A program made the position numbers and the translations under genes. A stretch of 64,000 bases of DNA from Planctomycetota bacterium (lineage in GTDB: Bacteria > Planctomycetota > JAJSAM01 > JAJVHW01), in NCBI GenBank assembly GCA_024280885.1, contig JAJRPF010000008.1, positions 137,707 to 201,706 on the forward strand, written 5' to 3'. Shown here one piece after another: positions 1 to 8,861 of the stretch (positions are counted from its first letter, which is position 1; each line of letters starts with the position of its first letter). A model generated the notes under the pieces. That model was not told the DNA's origin. It searched no databases and saw only the letters and a list, made by a program, of their open reading frames with translations.

Positions 1-2
1 CG

Positions 3-1457
3 TCCGGCGAGGGGGGACGACTGTCTGTGTTGAGCGTCTGTGCTCCGATGCAATCCGAGACGGAGCTCAAGGCCAAGCTACGCGGGATCGTTGCCGTGAC
101 CGGCGTCACTGCCGAGGTCATCGTCAGGACGGACGCCGATGCGAAGGAATTGCTCGTCAAGGCCACCGATGAGCACGAGGTCCTGATTGTGGGACTCACG
201 CGTGATCGTGCGATCAGTCGCTCGCTATCGGGCAGCTTCTGGATGGACCTGATTCGTCAGCGCACGGAGCCGACGATCCTCGTGCGCCGTGGCGAATTGG
301 TACAGGCCCGCTGGGCACGGCGTCTCTGGGAGGCTGCGTTCCACACGCTGCCGACGCTCTCGATCAGCGAGCGTGCCGAGGTCTACGCCCAGATGCGCCA
401 CTCGGCGCGCGCCAGCATCGACTTCTACGTGCTGATCATCATCGCATCGGCCATCGCGACGTTCGGGCTCTTCCAGAATAGTGCGGCCGTGATCATCGGC
501 GCGATGCTCGTCGCGCCTCTGATGAGCCCGATCGTCGCGATTGCGCAGGGCATCGTGCAAGGCAACTTGCGCATGGTCCGGAAGGGTCTCTCGTCGACGT
601 TGAAGGGTACGACGGTGTCGGTCGCGGTGGCGACGCTCTTCACGCTGCTGGCGCCATCGATCGCGGCGACCGAGGAGATCCTGGCGCGCACTGAACCGAC
701 GCTCCTCGACCTCGGTGTGGGACTCGCGGCTGGCGCCGCCGCTGCGTATGGCGTCAGTCGCAAGTCGGTTGCGGCGTCCCTCCCCGGCGTGGCGATCGCC
801 GTCGCGCTCGTACCCCCGCTCTGTGTGCTCGGCTACGGCATTGGCTCAAACCAATTCGACGTCGCCATCGGATCGGGCCTGCTCTACCTGACGAACCTGG
901 TCGCCATCGTGCTCGTGGCCGCGATCGTCTTTCTCCTGCTCGGCTTCTATCCACGCCATGAGGAACGCCGCACGCAGGTCCGTGGTGCCGTCGCGCTGAC
1001 GGTGCTCGGCATGCTGCTCCTGGCCGTTCCGCTTGGGCTGTCAAGCTACGAGACCACGCGTGTGGATCGGCTGGAAGAGGTGGTCGAGAGGGCGTTCCGC
1101 CGCGAGGCCGACGAGCGCAGAGTTCACCTGGATACTGTGGAGGTGAAGCGCAAGTCGGGCGTCTTCGTCGTACGCGCCGTCGTCTTCTCGAGTCACGACT
1201 TGGAGGTCGGGGCGCTCAATGCGCTTCGGGACGAGATCGAGGAAGAGACCGGCATGAGTCTGCGCCTCGAGATTCACGTCGTGAAGGCGGAGTACTACGT
1301 CACGGATGCCGGTGGGCAACGTGAGACGCCGGATACGCGGGGCGCACCGCCCGACGCCGGAGACGCCGCCCCTCCGCCCGGCAAGACGCCGGATCCTGAG
1401 CAGTCGGAACCAGGCGACGCTCCGATCGAGTCCGGCGTCACCGAGGAGGCGGAGTGA
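3..1457 (+). CDS. DUF389 family membrane protein with N-terminal Usp-like domain (5' partial)
   Basis: The frame is open to the left edge of the window, so the start lies outside it; a GTG at 27 exists, but the residues before it continue the fold. The first ~95 codons look like the C-terminal half of a universal stress protein domain, ending in a VLIVG strand and a TILVRRG strand. Then comes a DUF389 membrane domain: hydrophobic segments at roughly codons 145-165, 170-190, 210-235, 255-280 and 290-320, including the conserved run IIGAMLVAPLMSPI. A soluble alpha/beta domain and a Pro/Glu-rich acidic tail follow. The family's function is not established; transport or envelope roles are guesses. 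The next frame could start at GTG 1454, overlapping this stop, but a better start lies further downstream. Sure of the family, unsure of the role. Confidence 0.85.
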   Translation, partial: SGEGGRLSVLSVCAPMQSETELKAKLRGIVAVTGVTAEVIVRTDADAKELLVKATDEHEVLIVGLTRDRAISRSLSGSFWMDLIRQRTEPTILVRRGELVQARWARRLWEAAFHTLPTLSISERAEVYAQMRHSARASIDFYVLIIIASAIATFGLFQNSAAVIIGAMLVAPLMSPIVAIAQGIVQGNLRMVRKGLSSTLKGTTVSVAVATLFTLLAPSIAATEEILARTEPTLLDLGVGLAAGAAAAYGVSRKSVAASLPGVAIAVALVPPLCVLGYGIGSNQFDVAIGSGLLYLTNLVAIVLVAAIVFLLLGFYPRHEERRTQVRGAVALTVLGMLLLAVPLGLSSYETTRVDRLEEVVERAFRREADERRVHLDTVEVKRKSGVFVVRAVVFSSHDLEVGALNALRDEIEEETGMSLRLEIHVVKAEYYVTDAGGQRETPDTRGAPPDAGDAAPPPGKTPDPEQSEPGDAPIESGVTEEAE

Positions 1458-1615
1458 GCGTGCGTCGCGCGGTTGCCGGTGGTGGGGCGCATGCCGGAGT
1501 CGCTTCGCAGTCCGGCCATCCTTCGCCTGTGATCAGGGTCGCTCGCGACCGGCGCTCGCCGGACGTCCCGCGCTCGCTTTGGAATTGCTTAAGGAGTCGT
1601 AGACAGAATTCGTCC

Positions 1616-2980
1616 ATGCACGGACTTCTCTCCTCAGCGTTCACCCAGATTCGGCGCGTCGCGCCGAGCGTCTTCACGTGTGTTGTCGTTCTCGCGGGAG
1701 CACTCGCTGCGCCTGCCCGCGCCCGCGCCGACGATCTCGACGAGCGTGCGCAGGACGTCATCGATGCGCTGCGCGACGGCGACGTGGCTTCCGCGCTGAA
1801 GACGCTTGCGCCCCTAGAGACGACGGAGCGGTTGTCCGAGCGTCCGGCGCTCGTCCACGTCCTCTGCGATCGCGCGTACCGTCTCGACCAGGCCTATCGC
1901 AAGGCCCCGGGGAACCAGCGCATCCAATTGTCGAACACGTTGCTCGAGCTCGCGGAGGCGACACTGGCGTCCGCGCCCGCCGATGCGCGTGCCCAGTGGG
2001 CGCTTGCGCATGCGATCGTTCTTCGCGAGCGCACCGGCCCCGCCGAAGGGCCGCCGGCGTGGCTGCGTGCCGCGGATCTGCTCGAGCAGGCCCACACGGC
2101 GAGCCCGGCCGACGGCGAGGCGCTTGGCTACGCTGTCACGTTCCTGCTCGAGGGCGCTGTGCTCGAACCCGGCGAAGGACGCGTGCTGCAGAAGCGGGCA
2201 ACGCAGGTCGCGAAGGCCGCTCGCCGCGCGCACCCCGATTCGTTGACACTGGCGACCACGATCGCCTCGGCCCACACATGGGCGTCGCGGGTGCTGATTG
2301 AGCGCAACCGACGTGCGGCGAAGGGCGCGCTGCAGACGGCGTTCGACGTGCTGCGCAAGCATGTGAAGAAGGACCTTCCCGCAGTGTCTGCAGCGGCCCT
2401 CTGGAACGATGCGGTCACGCTGGATGCGGACAGCGGATTTGCCCTGCGTGAACGCTATGTGACCGTGCGGGCGATGGCTCTCGGCGGAGCGCTCGTCTTC
2501 GATGTACCGATCTCGCCGCGCTGGACGGTGACCGACGTGCCCGAGACCGAGGAGTACGGCGCCTACGTGTACGTCACGCAGGCTGATGCGGCGGGCGCGG
2601 TGCGGCGCCAACTCCTCTTCCGGCGCTACACGTGGGGTCGGAAGTACACGTTCTGGGAGCCCCGCGAGATCAGCGGCGACAATGTGAAGAAGATCGCCGA
2701 GGGCCTCCAGCGCGTCTCGGCCGAGCGTGTCTTCGCGCCGGGGGCAAGGTCTCGCTCGATCAAGAAGACGAAGCTCAGCAAAGACTTCTCGGGCCGCTGG
2801 TTCAGCCTGACGGGCACCGCTTCCAGCGAAGAGGGCAACCCGCTCACTCTCGTGGGGTATTGCGTGCGCGGGGGGCACCAGGAGTCGTTCGGGTTCCTGA
2901 TCTACATCTACGAAGCCGATGGTGAGGTCGGGCCCGAGATGGAAGCCGTGCTCGCGTCGCTGCGAGAGTTCGAAGAGTAG
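1616..2980 (+). CDS. Exported helical-repeat (TPR-like) protein, function unknown
   Basis: A 454-residue protein. I chose the ATG at 1616 because it gives a classical Sec signal peptide (basic residues, a hydrophobic VFTCVVVLAGALAAP core, cleavage after ARARA). The frame is open further upstream to a GTG overlapping the previous stop, but that would bury the signal. AAGGAG sits about 20 nt before the ATG, which is rather far. Mature residues 40-260 are Ala/Leu-rich paired helices resembling degenerate TPRs. The C-terminal ~170 residues look beta-rich and resemble no family I can name. The stop is 4 nt before the GTG of the response regulator, so the three genes probably form one transcript. 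It could be an accessory of that two-component system; this is inference from position only. Confidence 0.75.
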   Translation: MHGLLSSAFTQIRRVAPSVFTCVVVLAGALAAPARARADDLDERAQDVIDALRDGDVASALKTLAPLETTERLSERPALVHVLCDRAYRLDQAYRKAPGNQRIQLSNTLLELAEATLASAPADARAQWALAHAIVLRERTGPAEGPPAWLRAADLLEQAHTASPADGEALGYAVTFLLEGAVLEPGEGRVLQKRATQVAKAARRAHPDSLTLATTIASAHTWASRVLIERNRRAAKGALQTAFDVLRKHVKKDLPAVSAAALWNDAVTLDADSGFALRERYVTVRAMALGGALVFDVPISPRWTVTDVPETEEYGAYVYVTQADAAGAVRRQLLFRRYTWGRKYTFWEPREISGDNVKKIAEGLQRVSAERVFAPGARSRSIKKTKLSKDFSGRWFSLTGTASSEEGNPLTLVGYCVRGGHQESFGFLIYIYEADGEVGPEMEAVLASLREFEE

Positions 2981-2984
2981 TCGC

Positions 2985-3659
2985 GTGGCCGATCGCATCC
3001 TGCTGGTCGAGGACGACGAGGCGCTCGGGCGCCAGGTCGTCGGGCATCTCGAGCGCGCGGGCTTCACCGTGCGCTGGATCCAGGACGGCGACGAGGCCGC
3101 ACGCGAGGACCCCGCGCCGTACGCTCTCGCGATCCTCGATCTGATGCTGCCGGGTGCATACGGCCTCGACGTCCTGAAGTTGTTGCGCGCGGACAGCGAT
3201 CTGCCCGTGCTGATCCTGAGTGCACGTCACGACACGAACGACAAGGTGCGCGCGCTCGAACTCGGCGCCGACGACTTCATCACGAAGCCGTTCTGGCCCG
3301 AGGAGTTGATCGCGCGCGTGCGCACACGTCTCCGCCGACCCTCGCTCCAGCGCGAGGGCGCGCTCGTGGTCGGCGAACTCGTCATCGACATCGAGGGCCG
3401 TTCGCTCACCGCGGATGGTGCGCTCGTGGATCTCACCCGCGTCGAATTCGACCTGCTCGCCGCCCTGGCGCGCAGGCCCGGTGCCGCAATCGATCGCGGC
3501 TGGCTCGTGGACAACGTGCTGGACCCCGAGCGCGAGGGCACGGAGCGGACGCTCGACGTGCACGTGTCGCGATTGCGGAAGAAGCTCGGCGCTCGCTCGA
3601 AGATGGTGCAGACGGTCTGGGGCGTCGGTTATCGCCTGAACCCGGACGCTGGCGCATGA
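2985..3659 (+). CDS. OmpR-family two-component response regulator
   Basis: A 224-residue regulator starting at a GTG 4 nt after the preceding stop. The receiver domain (residues 5-115) shows the acidic pair D10/D11, the phospho-acceptor D52 (AILDLMLPG), S79 and K101 (TKP). The C-terminal half is an OmpR/PhoB winged helix with the usual TRVEFDLL, TLDVHVSRLRKKL and VWGVGYRL blocks. Length is normal for the family. A sensor kinase starts 31 nt downstream, so this is a standard cognate pair: phosphorylation at D52 should switch DNA binding of the winged helix. Targets cannot be read from the sequence. The co-transcribed exported protein upstream is one candidate regulon member. Confidence 0.96.
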   Translation: MADRILLVEDDEALGRQVVGHLERAGFTVRWIQDGDEAAREDPAPYALAILDLMLPGAYGLDVLKLLRADSDLPVLILSARHDTNDKVRALELGADDFITKPFWPEELIARVRTRLRRPSLQREGALVVGELVIDIEGRSLTADGALVDLTRVEFDLLAALARRPGAAIDRGWLVDNVLDPEREGTERTLDVHVSRLRKKLGARSKMVQTVWGVGYRLNPDAGA

Positions 3660-3690
3660 GGCGCCTCTTCGTCTCCACGCACGTGCGTAC

Positions 3691-5157
3691 ATGAGACTGC
3701 GAACGCGGCTGGCACTCTCGGTCGTAGCTGCCGCGCTGCCGCTGGCCGCGGGCACGGTCTGGGTGCGCCACGATCTCGAGCAGCGCCGCGTCGCTGGCAT
3801 CCTCCGGGAATTCGCCGTGGCGACGATGGAGGCCGGTGGACGCGCACGCTGCGAGGCCGCTCCCGAGACGTTCCCGCCCCCGCCCGCCGCGCCCGCGCGT
3901 GATCCCGCCGCCCCCCCTCTTCCGCCGCCACCTCCCGAGGTGGGGCCGATGCCGGGCACGACCGGCAGTCCGGATCGGCCCGCGGTGCCCGAGGTCACGA
4001 CGAAGTACTGGGCGTACGCCGCGGACTTCGTGTCGGCGAACCCGCACGCCCCGCCCATCCTCACAGTGCTGGAAGACGAACTGCGGAGTGGTGCCGACGT
4101 TGCGGTGCAGCGTCTGGAGCCGCCCGCCGAGTCGGGGCACATGGCGCTGGTTCGCATGCCGTGGACCGACGGCCCGGCGGCCTATCTGTTGGTGCGCCGA
4201 AGCGGACCGGAAACCGGCGCTGGTGCGCTGGAGCTGTGGTGGTCCGGTGTCCTGGTTTCGGGCGGCGTGCTCATCGCCGTGCTCCTGGCCAGTGGCCCGA
4301 TCGTGCGTCGGATCCGGCGTCTCGAAGCGAGCGTCCGGCGCTCGGCCGCGGATCACTACGAGACGTCGGTGCTGCTCGAAGGGAGCGACGAGGTCGCCGA
4401 CCTCGCGCGGGCGTTCGACGAAGCCGCTGGCGAGGTCCGCGGCCATCTCGCGCAGGTCGAGCGCCGCGAAGAGACGCTGCGGACGTTCGTCGCCAACACG
4501 ACCCACGACGTGATGACGCCCCTTACCGTGCTCGCCGGTCATCTCGACGCCTTGCGGGCCCGCATCCGCAGCGACGACACCGAAGCGACCGAGTCCCTGC
4601 GCGACGCGCTCACCGAGGTGGACTACACGACGTCCCTCGTTGCCAATCTCGGCACGGCGGCGAAGCTCGAGGCGGGTCCGAAAGCGCTGTCGCTCCATGC
4701 AGTGGACCTGAACTCGCTTGTGGAGCGCGTCGCGGCCCGGCACCGACCCGTGGCGCGCACCCGCGCGATCGAGCTCAATCATGCGATCCCGGCCGACCCC
4801 GTGTTCCTGGAAGGCGACGTGACGCTGCTGGAGCAGGCCGTCGGCAACGTCGTGCAGAACGCCATTCGTTACGGCGAGCGCGGCGGTCACGTTGCGTTCG
4901 TGCTGCGGGCCAGCGGGCGGGAGCGCTTCGAGATCCAGATCACCGACGACGGGCCGGGTCTCTCCGATGAGGACTTCGAGCGCATGACGCAGCGCGGCTA
5001 TCGAGGCGCGGCAGCGCGGACACGCGGGGCCTCAGGCCATGGCCTCGGACTCGACATCACGCGTGGTGTTTGCGGTCGTATGGGCCTGGAGCTGGCGTTC
5101 GAGCGGCCGGCTAAAGGCGGATTGTCGGTGAAAATCGGCGGCCCGCGGATGCCTTGA
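3691..5157 (+). CDS. Sensor histidine kinase
   Basis: A 488-residue membrane kinase paired with the regulator just upstream. It has a first membrane segment at about 7-22, a periplasmic region of ~160 residues with a strikingly proline-rich stretch (about 60-95), a second membrane segment at about 183-201, and a HAMP-like linker. The dimerisation/phosphotransfer helix carries H272 (ANTTHDVMTPL). The ATPase domain has the N box at N390 (GNVVQNAIRYGE), the G1 box DDGPGLS (419-425) and the G2 box GHGLGLD (449-455). All catalytic boxes are present, so it should be active. The proline-rich sensor segment looks unfolded and species-specific; the signal is unknown. A stem-loop follows at 5176-5197. 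Confidence 0.95.
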   Translation: MRLRTRLALSVVAAALPLAAGTVWVRHDLEQRRVAGILREFAVATMEAGGRARCEAAPETFPPPPAAPARDPAAPPLPPPPPEVGPMPGTTGSPDRPAVPEVTTKYWAYAADFVSANPHAPPILTVLEDELRSGADVAVQRLEPPAESGHMALVRMPWTDGPAAYLLVRRSGPETGAGALELWWSGVLVSGGVLIAVLLASGPIVRRIRRLEASVRRSAADHYETSVLLEGSDEVADLARAFDEAAGEVRGHLAQVERREETLRTFVANTTHDVMTPLTVLAGHLDALRARIRSDDTEATESLRDALTEVDYTTSLVANLGTAAKLEAGPKALSLHAVDLNSLVERVAARHRPVARTRAIELNHAIPADPVFLEGDVTLLEQAVGNVVQNAIRYGERGGHVAFVLRASGRERFEIQITDDGPGLSDEDFERMTQRGYRGAAARTRGASGHGLGLDITRGVCGRMGLELAFERPAKGGLSVKIGGPRMP

Positions 5158-5175
5158 CAGGCTCGAATCCCTGCC

Positions 5176-5197
5176 TCTCGGCCCGCGGGGGCCGAGA
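5176..5197 (+). terminator. Candidate intrinsic terminator after the two-component operon
   Basis: An 8-bp perfect stem (TCTCGGCC / GGCCGAGA) with a 6-nt loop lies 19 nt after the kinase stop. It is followed by AAAG rather than a T-run, so it is a GC-rich hairpin without a canonical U-tract. Confidence 0.5.
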
Positions 5198-5331
5198 AAG
5201 TTCCGGGCTTCAGACTCTCGCAAGGGCCTCGGCCTAGGCTCTCTGTTGTGAAGCTCACTCGGGTGCCTGAAGTTCAGCACCCGCGGAACCGAGATGACGA
5301 GCGGACAGATCGCAAGTTCGAGGAGAGATAG

Positions 5332-6138
5332 ATGAAACACCCCACCTTCCGGCGCTCACGTGTGTTGGCGCTCGCAACTGCACTTGCAGTGACAGCAGCC
5401 GCAATGACAGTAGCCGCAACGACAGCAGCCCATGCGGGCACCGCGCCTGTCTCCGCCATCGGCGGATCGGCGCTGCACGCCGGGTTCTCGTTCGTGGTGC
5501 AGGCCCCGTTCTTCGCGGACGGCGCTGACGCGAGCGATGGAGCTGGCGACGGCGAATGTCGGCGTCGGCCGCCTCCGCCTCCTCCGCCTCCGCCGCCCCC
5601 CGGCTGCGATGACCCGGTTGATCGCCCAGGCAAGGGCGGCGGCAAGGGTGGTGGCGGCGGCGGTCCCGGTGGTGGTCCGGGTGGCGGCGGCGGCGGCGGT
5701 GGTGGCGGCACCAGCGGCAACGGTCCTGGCGGCGGCGGCTCCGGCGGCGGGCCCGGCGGTGGAGGCTCTGGCGGAGGTGGGCCTGGTGCCGGTGGCCCCG
5801 GAGGCGGTTCCGGCGGTGGCGGCGGCGGCAGTGGCGGCGGTTCCGGCGCGGGTGGTGGTGGCGGCGGTCATCCGCCTCCTCCTCCGCCCCCTGACGGCGG
5901 CGGCGGTGGTCGTCGCGGTGGTGGTGGCGGCGGCATGGGCGGCGGCTCTGGCGGCGGTGGTGGTGGAAGTGATGGCGGCGGCGGCGACCGCGATGGCGGC
6001 GGCGGCGGCGGTGGCGGTGGCGGTGGCGGTGGCTCTGGAGGCGGCTCTGGCGGCGGCGGTGGCGGCCACGGCGGTGGTTCCGGCGGCGGCTCCGGTGGTG
6101 GTGGCTCTGGCGGAGGTGGCGGCGGCGGGCGGCGATAG
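5332..6138 (+). CDS. Exported, extremely glycine-rich protein
   Basis: A 268-residue protein with GAGGAGA seven nt before the ATG. Residues 1-36 form a signal peptide ending AAHAG. A short ordinary segment follows to about residue 78, then a run of about eleven prolines (83-93), then about 165 residues that are roughly three quarters glycine with interspersed Ser, Pro and Ala, broken by a second Pro run and short Arg/Asp patches. No enzyme motif is visible. Such composition is known in structural, wall-associated and adhesive proteins; that role is inference. The matching long open frames on the opposite strand, rich in proline, follow from GGN codons and are not genes. GGN repeats may make the length variable between strains. 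Confidence 0.75.
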   Translation: MKHPTFRRSRVLALATALAVTAAAMTVAATTAAHAGTAPVSAIGGSALHAGFSFVVQAPFFADGADASDGAGDGECRRRPPPPPPPPPPPGCDDPVDRPGKGGGKGGGGGGPGGGPGGGGGGGGGGTSGNGPGGGGSGGGPGGGGSGGGGPGAGGPGGGSGGGGGGSGGGSGAGGGGGGHPPPPPPPDGGGGGRRGGGGGGMGGGSGGGGGGSDGGGGDRDGGGGGGGGGGGGGSGGGSGGGGGGHGGGSGGGSGGGGSGGGGGGGRR

Positions 6139-6186
6139 CCGAGCCCGCAGCTGCATCGACCGAACACGACGAACCGAACACGATGC

Positions 6187-6217
6187 GACACGCCCGGGAC
6201 GAGGTCCCGGGCGTGTC
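6187..6217. terminator. Bidirectional terminator between convergent genes
   Basis: A perfect 14-bp inverted repeat (GACACGCCCGGGAC and its complement) with a 3-nt loop GAG. It sits 48 nt after the stop of the glycine-rich gene and 40 nt after the end of the convergent hydrolase gene, so it can serve both. No T-run on either side. Confidence 0.8.
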
Positions 6218-6257
6218 TCGATTCCGGGACGAGGCAGCCCCGGTCGAGACTCCGGAG

Positions 6258-7535
6258 TCAGCGCGTGTCGAGGACCGAGTCGACGAACTTCCACACCTCG
6301 GTGTGGAGTGGGCTGTGCCCGGACTTCAGCATCCTGCGTTCGACGTGTGTGTAGCCCAACTTGGCCAGGGCCTTCTCGGCGTTCTCCGTCTGCGGATCGA
6401 TCCCCGGGCTGTTCTTGTCGCCACGCGTGAAGTAGCGATGCGGGTCGTTCTCGCCTGTGAGAAGCAGGACGGGCGGCCCCCCATCGGCGCCAGCTCCGGG
6501 TGCACCTTGGACGCCGCCGCCGCCGAAATTTCCACAGGCCGGGACGGCGCCAGCGACGCGCGAAGGCTCCTGGAGGAGCTTCATGTACGTGAACATCCCT
6601 CCGCCGCTGAATCCGGTCAGAAACACACGCTCTTCCGCGCCCATGTGTTGCGTGAGCAGAGCAAGGACTGCGTTCACGCCAGCGAGATCGAAGACCAGCC
6701 GTGGAGGGATGGCCTTGTTCTCGTCGAGGAGTGTCTGCGAGTAGTGGGGGTACTTCTTCGCCACCAGTCCGTTGGTGTTGGAGAGGGTCATCGGGTAGAC
6801 GCCGATGACATCGCGCGCGCCGCGTGAGCTCGTGGACTTGCGTCCATAGCCCTCGAACCCGCTGCCCGCGCCATCGACGCCGACGAGCACGGGGTAGCTG
6901 CGTCCCTTCCTCCAGCCCTTCGGGAGCGAGACGAATGCGACGAGCGGGTGGTCGGCCGAGCCGATCAGCAGGAGTGAGCCCGTCGCCTTCGTCGCAACGA
7001 GCGAAGTGATCGCAGCGGACGCGTCGCCGTCGCCCGCTGCTGCCCACGCGCCACCGATCAGACGAGCAGCGAACCCGACGTCTTCCTGGCCGTCGATCCA
7101 ACGCGCGAGCTTCTTGCCCCGCGCCTTCGATGGGTCCCAGTGGAGCGCGCGCAGCCTGTATCCGGCGAAGCGTGAGCGCTCCGCAGCGTCATGCTTGACG
7201 GTGGCGAGAGCGTCGTAGGCCTTGGCGATCTTGGTGCCGTGCAGCTTGCGTCCGCGTTCGACGGCGTCGCCTGTGGCCGTCTCGTCCGCTGCGTCCAATT
7301 CCGCGGTCAACTCGTCGCCCGCGGGAGTACCCAGCGCCACGGCTTCCGACTGCGCAGAGCGACCGGGCTCCGGAGCTCCGTTCTGGGCGCACCACGCGGC
7401 CCAGTCCAGCAGTGCCTTCGCAGTCTTCGCTTGAGCCTTCTCGGCCTTCGTGGCGGCTGCTCGGGCGCGGACTGGCAGCGGCGCGACGAGCGCGAAACCC
7501 GCAAGAAGCGAGAGACAGGTCGTGGCAACGTTCAT
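6258..7535 (-). CDS. Exported alpha/beta hydrolase (esterase / PHB-depolymerase-like)
   Basis: A 425-residue exported protein. The ATG at 7535 is preceded by GGAGGA at good distance and starts a signal peptide (TTCLSLLAGFALVAPLPVRA); upstream in-frame ATGs have no such site. The N-terminal half is helical and of unknown role. The C-terminal half is an alpha/beta hydrolase: nucleophile S310 in GFSGGG, acid D364 (TGENDPHR) and H407 (KSGHSP). Order and spacing fit polyhydroxybutyrate-depolymerase or feruloyl-esterase-like secreted hydrolases. The substrate cannot be read from the sequence. A 15-nt sequence (TCCTCCGCAGCGTCA on the plus strand) is repeated in tandem just upstream of the start, so ATG and ribosome site are partly duplicated. 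Confidence 0.82.
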   Translation of the reverse strand: MNVATTCLSLLAGFALVAPLPVRARAAATKAEKAQAKTAKALLDWAAWCAQNGAPEPGRSAQSEAVALGTPAGDELTAELDAADETATGDAVERGRKLHGTKIAKAYDALATVKHDAAERSRFAGYRLRALHWDPSKARGKKLARWIDGQEDVGFAARLIGGAWAAAGDGDASAAITSLVATKATGSLLLIGSADHPLVAFVSLPKGWRKGRSYPVLVGVDGAGSGFEGYGRKSTSSRGARDVIGVYPMTLSNTNGLVAKKYPHYSQTLLDENKAIPPRLVFDLAGVNAVLALLTQHMGAEERVFLTGFSGGGMFTYMKLLQEPSRVAGAVPACGNFGGGGVQGAPGAGADGGPPVLLLTGENDPHRYFTRGDKNSPGIDPQTENAEKALAKLGYTHVERRMLKSGHSPLHTEVWKFVDSVLDTR

Positions 7536-7709
7536 CGTGTTCCTCCGCAGCGTCATCCTCCGCAGCGTCAATTGGACCGTGCGCGTGCGGCCGGAACCAG
7601 ACGCAATCTCGCGCCCGCGAGCCCGAACGCCTGTCGGATGTCCTGCCTACGATATGCCCATCGACAGTCTGGCAGCGGCACTTCGCCGCCCTCGTCGAGG
7701 AACCACCCA

Positions 7710-8753
7710 ATGCGCCTCAGCTCTCTCCTTCCCGTGGTGGCGACGGCTCTACTCGTCGCGTGCAACTCGGTCGGGCCGAACGCCATGGTCGTCGGTCGAA
7801 CGGCGTACAACGACGCCCTCGCGAGCACGCAGAGCGAGCAGCTGCTGCACAATCTCGTGCGCATCCGCTACCTCGAGATGCCGGTCTTCCTCGAGGTCAC
7901 GTCGGTCAATACGCAATACGAAGTACGCGTGAACGCGAGCGCCTCGATCACCGGCGTATTCGACTCGGGGCTCGATGCGTCGGTCGGTAGCGGCAGCCTC
8001 GGCGGCACCATCGTCGAGCGACCTACCGTCACGTATGCGCCGCTTCAGGGGGACGACTTCGTCAAGCGCATCATGAGTCCCATGAGCCTCGATACGCTGG
8101 CTCTCATGGTGCGCAGCGGTTGGCGTGTCGAGCAGGTCATGACGATCTGTCTGCAGGCGATCGGCCCCGCGCTCAACGCGCCGTTTGCCACCGGCCCCGC
8201 GAACGAGGCCGAGGTCGACAACGAAGACTTCCTCCGCCTGGTCAATCTGCTCGGCACAGCGTCCCGGGCCCGCGGAGGGCGGCTGGCCCCGGATCCCGAC
8301 GGCGGCTACCGGATGGAGCTCGATCTTCGGAATCCGGCCACCCTGGCCTGGGTCACCGCGATGGGGATCGAGCCGAAGCCGATCATGAAGGTCTATTCCG
8401 GGTTCACGCTCGACAAGAGTGGGATCGTGATGCAGCCGCGTTCGCTGCTCGGTGCGCTCTTCTACCTCGCGCTCGGGATCGAGATGCCCCCGCTCCACGT
8501 CGAGAGCGGCGAGATCCCCGTCCCCCCTGACCCGCGTTTCAAGGAGATCACAAAAGACTTCTTCACGGTGCACTCTTCGACGTCCAAGCCAGAGCAAGCC
8601 GCGATCAAAACGTACTACCGGGAGCACTGGTACTACATCAACGACACAGATTATCGATCCAAGGCGACGTTCGCGCTCCTGACGCTCCTCTTCTCGCTGC
8701 AATCGGGGGATCGCAAGGCGACGATGCCCGCGATCACGATCCCGCTGAACTGA
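7710..8753 (+). CDS. Lipoprotein of unknown function
   Basis: A 347-residue protein with a lipoprotein signal: basic start, hydrophobic LLPVVATALLVAC, with the lipobox Cys at about residue 17. The ATG follows a GAGG at short distance; longer in-frame extensions upstream lack a signal. The mature part is mixed alpha/beta without motifs I recognise. It includes a Gly/Ser-rich beta stretch near residues 75-95 and a Tyr/Trp-rich C-terminal region. The segment SEQLLHNLVRIRYLEMPVFLEV resembles a conserved hypothetical lipoprotein family seen in several Gram-negative phyla, from memory and not checked. It probably sits in the outer membrane or its inner leaflet. No operon partner is evident; the AsmA-like gene follows after about 110 nt on the same strand. 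Confidence 0.75.
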   Translation: MRLSSLLPVVATALLVACNSVGPNAMVVGRTAYNDALASTQSEQLLHNLVRIRYLEMPVFLEVTSVNTQYEVRVNASASITGVFDSGLDASVGSGSLGGTIVERPTVTYAPLQGDDFVKRIMSPMSLDTLALMVRSGWRVEQVMTICLQAIGPALNAPFATGPANEAEVDNEDFLRLVNLLGTASRARGGRLAPDPDGGYRMELDLRNPATLAWVTAMGIEPKPIMKVYSGFTLDKSGIVMQPRSLLGALFYLALGIEMPPLHVESGEIPVPPDPRFKEITKDFFTVHSSTSKPEQAAIKTYYREHWYYINDTDYRSKATFALLTLLFSLQSGDRKATMPAITIPLN

Positions 8754-8861
8754 CCGGGTCGAGTGCACTGAGCGAACTGAGCGATGCCTCGTTCGGGCGT
8801 GCCCCGAAGTTGCACCGCCCGGCGTGAAGGCCGATCCTGTACGACATCGAAGGAGGCCCCG

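Noticed and set aside
1814..3067. 417-codon open frame antisense to the exported helical protein and response regulator
   Set aside because: Composition of a codon-complement shadow; crosses two real genes.
5868..6191. Long proline-rich open frames antisense to the glycine-rich gene
   Set aside because: They are the complement of GGN codons (CCN), have no ribosome site or signal, and overlap the whole sense gene.
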